Source: Novibacillus thermophilus
GTDB lineage: Bacteria; Bacillota; Bacilli; Thermoactinomycetales; Novibacillaceae
DNA length: 64,000 nt
Assembly: GCF_002005165.1 (NCBI RefSeq)
Contig: NZ_CP019699.1
Coordinates: 558,001-622,000 of the forward strand
Reading direction: 5' to 3'
Positions within the stretch are counted from its first letter, which is position 1. The number at the start of each line of letters is the position of its first letter. Below are positions 57,021 through 64,000 of this stretch, in pieces. The notes under the pieces were generated by a model. That model had not been told where the DNA came from, made no database searches, and worked only from the letters and a program-made list of their open reading frames with translations. The translations under genes were made by a program, and so were the position numbers.

Positions 57021-57206
57021 TCCTATTTTGAACGCAACGGATGGAAGGTTTCGCGAAGCGGAAGAGACGTCCGCTATCGTTTGTGTTGCCTTCAAATGCG
57101 TATTCAGAATAGGATTGGACGCGATTATTTGAATGGGCCAATACAGTTTGTCTGTGCTCACTCGTTTAGCGCCTCCTATTCTGAACAGGAATGGGAGGCT
57201 TTTTAT
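57019..57206 (+). promoter_or_regulatory. transcription attenuator (terminator/antiterminator) before ABC-F gene
   Basis: Four arms: A AATCCTATTTTGAA (57019-57032), B TTCAGAATAGGATT (57103-57116), C TCCTATTCTGAA (57174-57185), D GAATGGGAGGC (57189-57199). A pairs with B with one wobble; B pairs with C perfectly over 12 bp; C region 57171-57181 pairs with D and is followed by TTTTTAT, an intrinsic terminator 24 bp before the gene. A:B therefore permits termination, B:C prevents it. A drug-stalled ribosome on the leader peptide would free B. Confidence 0.85.
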
Positions 57207-57229
57207 ATCCAAAAAGTGGAGATGATCGC

Positions 57230-58803
57230 ATGGCCTTATTGGAAGCCCATCGCTTAAAGATGTTTGAGAGAGATCGGATGTTGTTTGATGTAGACCATCT
57301 GCGCATTTATCCGAACGACCGAATAGGCTTAGTGGGGAAAAATGGCAGCGGGAAAACGACGTTACTCATGACGCTCGCTGGGCTTAAAAAGCCAGAGGAA
57401 GGTTCGGTCACCGTCCGCGCGTCGTTTCAATACATGCCCCAGTTCAAGGGAAAACACGGTACGAAAAGTGGCGGAGAACGGACTCAGAAATACCTGATTC
57501 ACGCCCTTTCTAAACAGCCGGAACTGCTCCTCTTGGATGAACCGACGACCCATTTGGATACCAACCATATCGAATGGCTCGAAAAAAAGCTGTCCCGTTG
57601 GCCGGGGCCTTTGTCGTCGTCTCCCACGACCGAGCGTTTTTAGACGCGATATGTACGGCCATTTGGGAGATTGATGCGGGTAAGGTGAACATCTATGCTG
57701 GGAATTACACTGACTATGCCAACCAAAAAGAGTGGGAGCGCAAGCAACACCAACTGGCCTATGAAAAGTATGTGCAGAAGAAGAAACAGTTGGAAGAAGC
57801 GTTACGGCTAAAGGAGCAAAAGGCACAAAGGGCCGCGAAGGCGCCCAAAAACGTGAGTGCATCCGAAGCCAAAATCACTGGAGCCAAGCCCTACTTTGCC
57901 AAAAAACAAAAGAAACTTCACCAGACAGCCAAATCGATTCAAACCCGGTTGGAGAAGTTGGAAAAAGTGGAAAAGGTGAAAGAAGAGCCCCCTGTTAAAA
58001 TGGATGTGTTACATGGGGACACCGTCAAGGGTAAAATTGTGCTACGGGTGAAAGACTTGCCAGGGTTGATGGGGAGCCGTTTACTGTGGAAGCCAGCCAG
58101 CTTTGAGGTACGGGGTGGTGACAAGCTGGCCGTTTTGGGACCCAATGGGTGTGGGAAAACGACCCTGTTGAAAAAAATCGTCAAGCAAAGGGAGGGTGTC
58201 TCTCTTTCGCCGTCTGTCAAACTGGGCTATTTTAGTCAGGACCTTACCGTTTTATGTGCTGAACAGACCGTATTGGACAATGTCCGTTCTACTTCCAAGC
58301 AAGATGAAACCTTGATCCGCACCGTTTTGGGCCGTCTCCATTTTATCCGAGACGACGTGTATAAACCGGTGGGGGTTTTAAGCGGGGGCGAGCGGGTGAA
58401 GGTGGCCTTGGCCAAAGTTTTTCTCAGTGATGTGAATGTGTTGATCCTGGATGAGCCGACGAATTATCTGGATATTGCGGCCGTTACGGCCCTGGAGTCC
58501 CTTTTGAAAGAATATGAGGGCACCCTCATCTTCGCCACCCATGACCGGCGCTTGGTGCAAACGGTGGCAACGAGAATCTTAACCTTTGAACAGGGGGACA
58601 TCAAACTGTTTGACGGACCCTATCGCCACTATACAGAGCGTCACGCCCGGAAAAACGGGGATGAGGACAAGGAGAAACGGCGCCTTCTGGTTGAAACCAA
58701 ACTGACGGAAGTGCTGAGCCGGCTAAGCCTAGGTCCGTCAGAAGACTTGGAACGGGAGTTTGAAAGACTGTTGGCTGAGAAAAAGAGATTGGAAGGAGAA
58801 TGA
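57230..58803 (+). pseudogene. ABC-F ribosomal protection protein (Vga/VmlR-like), frameshifted
   Basis: Soluble ABC-F ATPase of the antibiotic-resistance type that dislodges drugs such as lincosamides, streptogramin A or pleuromutilins from the ribosome. First cassette: GLVGKNGSGKTTLL, KSGGERTQKYL, LLLLDEPTTHLD; linker (Lys/Glu-rich, about 160-250); second cassette: LGPNGCGKTTLL, LSGGERVKVALA, VLILDEPTNYLD. The frame breaks in CCGGGGCC near 57600-57605: one missing G restores KLSRWPGAFVVVSHDRAF and a 524-residue protein. ATG 57230 follows GTGGAGATG. Drug specificity is not predictable here. Confidence 0.85.
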
Positions 58804-58818
58804 GGGGGACCAGAGATC

Positions 58819-58847
58819 TTGCATAATGTGACAGGTTGATCTATACT
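58819..58847 (+). promoter_or_regulatory. promoter of pheST
   Basis: TTGCAT (58819-58824), 17-bp spacer, TATACT (58842-58847), just after the ABC-F stop codon. Confidence 0.8.
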
Positions 58848-58857
58848 GGTAGACAAA

Positions 58858-59105
58858 TTTGAACAGAGAGTAACGGCGAAGAAGGAGAAGGGTGCCGGTA
58901 CTTGCTGCCAGGGAAGGGGTGTCGTGGACTGGAAGCACCCCTCGGAAAAAGGCCGGACACGTTCCCTCCGGAGCTGTCCCTTGAACGGTCTTGAGAGGAT
59001 CAGTAGGGGGAACCGGACGATTCCGTTATGCGAATGAAGTGATAAACGAGGGTGGTACCGCGGCCTTTCGCCCCTTTTATAAAAGGGGCGAAAGGCTTTC
59101 TTTGT
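58858..59105 (+). promoter_or_regulatory. T-box leader (phenylalanine) of pheST
   Basis: T-box core GAGGGTGGTACCGCGG at 59048-59063. Terminator with a 16-bp arm pair 59063-59096 (GCCTTTCGCCCC / GGGGCGAAAGGC) then TTTCTTT. TTC at 58962-58964, in ACGTTCCCTCCGGAGC, is the likely phenylalanine specifier. Confidence 0.93.
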
Positions 59106-59143
59106 GTGACCTTGCAAGTGAAGTTTAGAAGGAGGAGAAGGGC

Positions 59144-60175
59144 ATGAAAGAACAACTGACAGCGTTGCGAGCAAGGGCGATGGAAGCTGTTCGACAGGCG
59201 GAAACGGAGCAAGAACTGTCCGAAACCCGTGTGGCGTACTTGGGGAAGAAAGGGGAATTGACGCAATTTTTGCGTCAAATGGGACAACTTGCGCCAAAAG
59301 AGCGTCCTGCTGTCGGGAAGCTTGTCAACAGTATCCGCCGTGAATTAGAGGAGGCCGTCTCCAGGAAAGAAAAAGAGCTGAAAGAACAGGCTCTGGCAGA
59401 ACAGCTAGCCCGGGAAAGTGTCGACGTGACGCTGCCGGGCCGCACGTTCGATCAAGGGAGCATCCATCCGTTAAGCAGTATAGTCGAACAAATCGAAGAC
59501 ATTTTTATCGGAATGGGATTTCAGGTGGCGGACGGACCACTCGTCGAGTGGGACTATTACAACTTTGAAGCGATGAATATGCCGAAGAACCACCCGGCCC
59601 GCGATATGCAGGACACGTTTTACATTACAGAAGACATTCTCATGCGCACCCATACGTCGCCCGTACAGGCGAGGACGATGGAAAGCCGCAAAGGAAAACC
59701 GGTTAAAGTGATTTGTCCCGGCTTTGCGTTTCGCCGGGACGACGATGACGCCACCCATTCTCACCAGTTTTCGCAAACAGAAGGGTTAGTCATCGACAAA
59801 AATATCGCCATGAGCGATCTGAAAGGCACACTAACGGAGTTTGCCCACAGGATGTACGGAGAAGACCGGCGAGTCCGCTTTCGCGCCAGTTACTTTCCGT
59901 TCGTCGAACCGGGGGCCGAGATGGACGTGTCCTGTGCAAACTGTGGCGGAGACGGATGCCATGTGTGTAAAAAAACCGGGTGGATTGAGATATTGGGCGC
60001 AGGTATGGTACATCCCCGGGTGCTGGAAATGTCCGGCTACGATCCAGAAAAGTATACCGGTTTTGCGTTTGGCATGGGGATTGAGCGGGTGGCGATGTTA
60101 AAGTACGGCGTAGACGACATCCGCTACTACTTCAACAACGACCTCCGTTTCTTGCGCCAGTTTGTCTCGTTGTAA
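59144..60175 (+). CDS. pheS: phenylalanyl-tRNA synthetase alpha subunit
   Basis: Catalytic subunit of the heterotetrameric PheRS. 343 residues: N-terminal coiled coil (1-85), then the class II core with [32 protein letters not shown] and the C-terminal [22 protein letters not shown] 59144 follows GAAGGAGGAG. Controlled by a Phe T-box. Confidence 0.97.
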   Translation: MKEQLTALRARAMEAVRQAETEQELSETRVAYLGKKGELTQFLRQMGQLAPKERPAVGKLVNSIRRELEEAVSRKEKELKEQALAEQLARESVDVTLPGRTFDQGSIHPLSSIVEQIEDIFIGMGFQVADGPLVEWDYYNFEAMNMPKNHPARDMQDTFYITEDILMRTHTSPVQARTMESRKGKPVKVICPGFAFRRDDDDATHSHQFSQTEGLVIDKNIAMSDLKGTLTEFAHRMYGEDRRVRFRASYFPFVEPGAEMDVSCANCGGDGCHVCKKTGWIEILGAGMVHPRVLEMSGYDPEKYTGFAFGMGIERVAMLKYGVDDIRYYFNNDLRFLRQFVSL

Positions 60176-60222
60176 CGAGTTGTAGTAGAGGAATTTTCAG
60201 TGTAGTACGAGGAGGAATGACG

Positions 60223-62622
60223 ATGCGCGTATCCAAGGAATGGTTATCGCAGTACGTGAATATAGACGGTATCCGTGTAGAGGAAATAGCTGAAAAGTTG
60301 ACACAGGCCGGTGTGGAAGTTGACACGGTAGAGAAGCGTGACACGGGCATCCACGACGTCGTCGTGGGGTATGTCCTGAGTGCGGAACAACACCCGAATG
60401 CTGACAAATTGAAAGTGTGTCGTGTAGACGTCGGGGAAGATCGTCCGGTGGACATTGTGTGCGGCGCTCCCAATGTCGCGGCCGGGCAGTATGTTCCCGT
60501 GGCCAAAGTCGGTGCCACGCTCCCGGATTTCAAAATCAAGAAGGCAAAACTGAGGGGCGTCGAATCGAACGGGATGATTTGCTCTGCCAGCGAACTCGGA
60601 CTGGACAATAAAATGTCCGACGGCATTATGGTGTTAAATGGAAAATGGGAACCGGGGACCGATGTTAAAAGCGTCTTAGGAATGGATGACGAAGTGTTGG
60701 AACTCGATCTGACGCCGAACCGTTCCGACTGCTTGAGCATCATCGGTGTTGCCTATGAAGTGGCCGCACTGTTTGACCGCGAACTAAACATACGCTACAG
60801 TGAACCGCTTCTGGGAGAGGCGGAGTTGCCGGCAAAGGTAGAGTTGGATGCCGGGGAAGACTGCACGCTCTACACTTTGCAAGTATTGCGAAACATCCAA
60901 ATCGCCCCGTCACCGCAATGGATGCAAAACCGTCTGATAGCGTCTGGGATTCGCCCGATTAACAACGTCGTCGACATTACAAACTACGTCATGCTGGAGT
61001 ACGGGCAACCGCTACACGCTTTTGACTACGACAAGGTAGCGGACGGCACGATTGTCGTTCGTCACGCCCGGAAAGGGGAGACGTTTGTCACCCTGGACAA
61101 CGTGGAACGGGCGCTGGACGAATCGATGATGTTGATTACAGACGGAAGCAAGCCGATCGGCATCGCCGGCGTCATGGGGGGCGCCAACTCTGAAATTAGT
61201 GACTCGACCCGGACGGTTCTGATTGAATCGGCCTACTTCTCGCCGCAGTCGATTGGCAGAACGTCTCGCAAACTTGGCTTGAGATCCGAAGCGAGTGCAC
61301 GTTTCGAGAAAAGTGTCGATCCGACGCGCGTATTGCCGGCATTGCGCCGTGCGGCACAGTTGATGTGCGAGTTGGGTGGAGGTGAGGCCGCGTCTGAAGA
61401 AGTGGTGGCTGAAAAAGGGAAACACGCGCCATCGACGGTCTCAATGCGCTACGAGCGGATGAATCAACTGATCGGGGTAGACATCGACAAACGGGAAGTG
61501 ACATCCATCTTCGACCGGCTCCGCTTTGATTACGATGACAAAGGTGAGCGAATTGAAGTCCACGTCCCGACACGCCGTCCCGACATATCCATTGAAGCTG
61601 ACTTAATCGAAGAAGTGGCCCGCCTGTTCGGGTACGAGCGCATTCCGGTGCGGTTGCCGACGAGCGAAACGGAGATCGGCTCCCTGACGAAGGTCCAGTC
61701 TTTAAAACGCATGTTGCGCCGGACGATGCAAGGTTTGGGTCTGTTCGAAGTCATGACGTACGCTTTTACGGCACCGCACAAAAATAGGGAAATTGAGTCG
61801 CTGAACGCAGGGATGCGCGAAATACGCCTGCAAATGCCGATGAGCGAAGAGCGAAGTGTGCTCAGAACCAGCTTGTTGCCGGGATTGCTCGAAGTGGCGC
61901 AGTACAACATTCATCGCCGGGAAGAACGAGTCGCCATTTTTGAAATGGGGCGAACATTCGCGACGGAAGAAGCGGAGCTGAGCAAGCTTCCACAAGAGGA
62001 GGAGGAGTTTGCCGGACTGTTGTGCGGCCCGTTCATGTCACCCGATTGGCTGGAACAGAAGAAGCCCCTCGATTTCTTTACGGTAAAAGGGTTGCTGGAG
62101 GCGCTATTTCAACGGCTCGGCATCAGGGGCATCGCGTACGAACAGGCGTCACCGGAAGGTTTTCACCCTGGCCGAACAGCTGAAGTAAAGCTGGACGGCG
62201 AGGGGATCGGGTACGTCGGGCAGTTGCACCCGCAACTTGCCGCACAGTACGACCTTCCCGAAAGTTACGCATTTCAGGTGAAACTGTCTCCCGTTTTGCA
62301 GGCGGCAGTGGAAAATGAGGTCCGTTACCGTCCGTTACCCCGCTTCCCGGCCGTGACCCGCGATTTGGCCGTAGTCGTAGACGAAGACGTGCCGGTGAGA
62401 GCACTGGAAGACACCATCTGCGACGTGGCGAAAAGATGGTTGGAATCTGTGACGGTATTCGACGTCTTTACAGGGGAAAAGATCGGGAAGGGGAAGAAGA
62501 GTGTCGCTTTAGCCCTCGTATTTCGCGACCCGAACCGCACCCTTACGGACGCAGAAATTAACGAGATGCACGATCAGATCGTTCGCCAATTGCACGATAA
62601 ACACGGTGCCCAATTGAGGTAA
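60223..62622 (+). CDS. pheT: phenylalanyl-tRNA synthetase beta subunit
   Basis: 799 residues: EMAP-like tRNA-binding domain (about 40-150, VGYVLSAEQHPNADKLKVCR), B3/B4 editing domain, B5 (about 405-475), catalytic-like domain and C-terminal ferredoxin-fold anticodon-binding domain (RYRPLPRFPAVTRDLAVVVD). ATG 60223 (MRVSKEWLSQYV) is eight bases from AGGAGGA; ATG 60217 is too close to that site. rnhC, found next in B. subtilis, is missing here. Confidence 0.97.
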   Translation: MRVSKEWLSQYVNIDGIRVEEIAEKLTQAGVEVDTVEKRDTGIHDVVVGYVLSAEQHPNADKLKVCRVDVGEDRPVDIVCGAPNVAAGQYVPVAKVGATLPDFKIKKAKLRGVESNGMICSASELGLDNKMSDGIMVLNGKWEPGTDVKSVLGMDDEVLELDLTPNRSDCLSIIGVAYEVAALFDRELNIRYSEPLLGEAELPAKVELDAGEDCTLYTLQVLRNIQIAPSPQWMQNRLIASGIRPINNVVDITNYVMLEYGQPLHAFDYDKVADGTIVVRHARKGETFVTLDNVERALDESMMLITDGSKPIGIAGVMGGANSEISDSTRTVLIESAYFSPQSIGRTSRKLGLRSEASARFEKSVDPTRVLPALRRAAQLMCELGGGEAASEEVVAEKGKHAPSTVSMRYERMNQLIGVDIDKREVTSIFDRLRFDYDDKGERIEVHVPTRRPDISIEADLIEEVARLFGYERIPVRLPTSETEIGSLTKVQSLKRMLRRTMQGLGLFEVMTYAFTAPHKNREIESLNAGMREIRLQMPMSEERSVLRTSLLPGLLEVAQYNIHRREERVAIFEMGRTFATEEAELSKLPQEEEEFAGLLCGPFMSPDWLEQKKPLDFFTVKGLLEALFQRLGIRGIAYEQASPEGFHPGRTAEVKLDGEGIGYVGQLHPQLAAQYDLPESYAFQVKLSPVLQAAVENEVRYRPLPRFPAVTRDLAVVVDEDVPVRALEDTICDVAKRWLESVTVFDVFTGEKIGKGKKSVALALVFRDPNRTLTDAEINEMHDQIVRQLHDKHGAQLR

Positions 62623-62733
62623 CCCCGTTCGTGCGTCTATTCTTGACGAAAGGGAAGGAATTGGATAGGGTAGTAGCGAACGAATAACGTGAAAAGCTCG
62701 TTATGTTCTGTAGCGGGGAACGGAGGGGCAGTC

Positions 62734-62997
62734 GTGAGCGAAGAGAAGAACCGTTTAACCGTATCCATTTATGGGAAAAATTATACAATTGTAGGAGATG
62801 AAAGCCCCGAGTACATGCGTACACTGGCGGGATACGTGGATGAAGTGATGCATCGGGTCGGACAGGGGAACACCCGTTTGGATACGTCCAAATTAGCCAT
62901 TTTAACAGCGTTAAACATCGCGAATGACTACTTTCGCCTGCGTCAAAAATACGAGGAATTGGAAAACAAGCTTAAGAACGGAAAAAATCGTTCGTGA
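62734..62997 (+). CDS. zapA: cell division protein ZapA
   Basis: FtsZ-associated protein promoting Z-ring bundling. 87 residues: N-terminal beta domain (NRLTVSIYGKNYTIVGDESPEYM) and C-terminal coiled coil (FRLRQKYEELENKLKNG). GTG 62734 (MSEEKNRLTVSIYG) follows CGGAGGGG; the ORF extension from 62689 is rejected. Its stop abuts the next start. Confidence 0.9.
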   Translation: MSEEKNRLTVSIYGKNYTIVGDESPEYMRTLAGYVDEVMHRVGQGNTRLDTSKLAILTALNIANDYFRLRQKYEELENKLKNGKNRS

Positions 62998-63543
62998 ATG
63001 CCGATGAACCTACTTGACATCGTGGTGTTGTTACTGCTTGCGGGAGCCGTGTTGAACGGGTTGCGCCGCGGATTCGTCTTGCAGATCGCCAGTCTGATCG
63101 GATTTGTTTTGGCTTTAGTGATTGCTTTTCGCTTCAGTGCGGATCTCGCAAACGGACTCGGAGAAGTGGTCCCCGTCACGAGCCGTGACGGGGAGACACC
63201 GTCGTGGCTGTCATTTTTGCCGCTAGACGCCGTGTTGTACCGGGTGATCGCCTTTGTGCTCCTGTTTTTCGGAACGAAATTCCTTTTCCGCCTTATTGCC
63301 GGAATGCTTCACCATGTGGTGAAGCTGCCCGTTTTAAACACTGTGAACCGGTTGGCCGGCGTTTTCCTTGCGCTCGTTCAAATCGGGATCATTTTGGTAA
63401 TCGCCATCAACGCACTCCAATTCATCCCCGGGCCGAAAATGCAATCCCTCTTGCAAGAGTCGTGGTTTGCCACATGGGTGACGAATACAACCCCTGCCCT
63501 GACCAGCTGGTTGAAAGAGTGGATACTTTCGCCGAAAACATAA
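62998..63543 (+). CDS. CvpA family membrane protein
   Basis: 181 residues, four predicted spans, with LDIVVLLLLAGAVLNGLRRG at the N-terminus and a conserved FRLIAGMLHHVVKLPVLNTVNRLAG segment typical of CvpA/YshB proteins. Role is poorly defined (linked to colicin V production in E. coli and to cell envelope functions). ATG 62998 follows the zapA TGA directly; ATG 63004 is an alternative. Same order as B. subtilis yshA-yshB-polX. Confidence 0.88.
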   Translation: MPMNLLDIVVLLLLAGAVLNGLRRGFVLQIASLIGFVLALVIAFRFSADLANGLGEVVPVTSRDGETPSWLSFLPLDAVLYRVIAFVLLFFGTKFLFRLIAGMLHHVVKLPVLNTVNRLAGVFLALVQIGIILVIAINALQFIPGPKMQSLLQESWFATWVTNTTPALTSWLKEWILSPKT

Positions 63544-63579
63544 TATAGGTAGCCGAGCAGCCGATGGGAGGGAAGGCCT

Positions 63580-64000
63580 TTGCCCAGTCATCGCGACATC
63601 GCTGAGATGTTGTTCGAACTCGCCAACTACATGGAGATCGACGGTGAAAATCCTTACCGGGCCAATGCGTATCGCCGTGCGGGACAGGCTGTAGAACATT
63701 TAAAGCGGCCCTTAGAGGAGATAAAAGAAGACTTGCAATCGGTAGCGGGAATCGGGAAAGGCACGGCTGCTGTCATTCGCGAGATCATAGAGACCGGTGA
63801 GTCGTCGCTTTTAAACGAGTATCGCGAAAAACTGCCGAAAGGATTAATGTCTCTTCTGGAACTGCCCGGTCTCGGTCCCAAGTCAGTCAAGACGCTGTAC
63901 AAAAAGCTGAACGTTACCAATGTGTCGGAACTGGAACAGGCCATTCGCCGACAACAGGTGCGGACTCTGCCGGGATTCGGCGCGAAGTCGGAAGCCAAAC
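63580..64000 (+). CDS. polX: DNA polymerase X (PolX), 3'-truncated by window edge
   Basis: First 140 residues of a family X DNA polymerase acting in base excision repair, with 3'-5' exonuclease in its C-terminal PHP domain (not in the window). The 8-kDa-like domain starts HRDIAEMLFELANYMEIDGENPYRANAYRRA; helix-hairpin-helix motifs VAGIGKGTAAVIREI and LPGLGPKSVKTLY are visible. TTG 63580 follows GGGAGGGAAGG; no in-frame ATG lies nearby. The frame remains open to the edge. Confidence 0.9.
   Translation, partial: MPSHRDIAEMLFELANYMEIDGENPYRANAYRRAGQAVEHLKRPLEEIKEDLQSVAGIGKGTAAVIREIIETGESSLLNEYREKLPKGLMSLLELPGLGPKSVKTLYKKLNVTNVSELEQAIRRQQVRTLPGFGAKSEAK

Overview
The window is a chromosomal segment of an endospore-forming Bacillales bacterium with moderate GC. 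Spore genes (cwlJ-gerQ, an alpha/beta SASP, sspI), T-box and L20 leaders, strong AGGAGG ribosome binding sites, an AUU-started infC and gene order close to Bacillus all support this (polA-mutM-coaE-gapB-nrdR-dnaB-dnaI-thrS-infC-rpmI-rplT; sspI-rlmB-type methyltransferase-pheST-zapA-cvpA-polX). A thermophilic Thermoactinomycetaceae-like host is possible, but I cannot name the species from sequence alone. No rRNA, tRNA or CRISPR array was seen.

Layout. 1-7.5 kb: sugar genes (partial galE, a degenerate M24 peptidase homologue, a ROK regulator, manA) and an ABC importer of the TrpXYZ type. 7.7-11 kb: a LysR regulator divergent from leuCD. 11-24 kb: a giant decapeptide-repeat WIAG-tail protein, assorted enzymes, spore genes, ctaA, namA, fetAB, a LysE-type exporter and cimA. 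24-43 kb: the conserved replication/repair/translation block, interrupted by hutP and by an RRNPP-type regulator with a previously uncalled 40-residue secreted peptide gene. 43.5-45.1 kb: an IS1380-family element with terminal repeats and a 5-bp target duplication, landed just upstream of ilvD. 45-53.5 kb: ilvD, then ilvB-ilvN-ilvC-leuA-leuB behind a ykkC-class riboswitch followed by a leucine T-box. 53.6-64 kb: trmB, small spore/heat-shock genes, ktrA-type K+ regulator, an ABC-F ribosome-protection gene with its own attenuator, pheST with a T-box, zapA, cvpA and the start of polX.

How genes work together. IlvB/N/C/D with LeuA/B and the distant LeuC/D make valine, leucine and isoleucine; CimA supplies 2-oxobutyrate from pyruvate through the same LeuCD and LeuB enzymes. 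leuCD is missing from the ilv-leu operon and lies 36 kb away next to a LysR gene, so the two halves are probably regulated differently. The ilvB operon seems to integrate a small-molecule (ppGpp-type ykkC) signal with charging of tRNA-Leu.

Quality warning. Five genes (fetA, mutM, a lytic transglycosylase, ilvB, the ABC-F gene) each carry one apparent single-base deletion, four of them in a G or A run; each becomes a full-length protein if one base is restored. Sequencing error is the simplest explanation, but it cannot be proven from this sequence.
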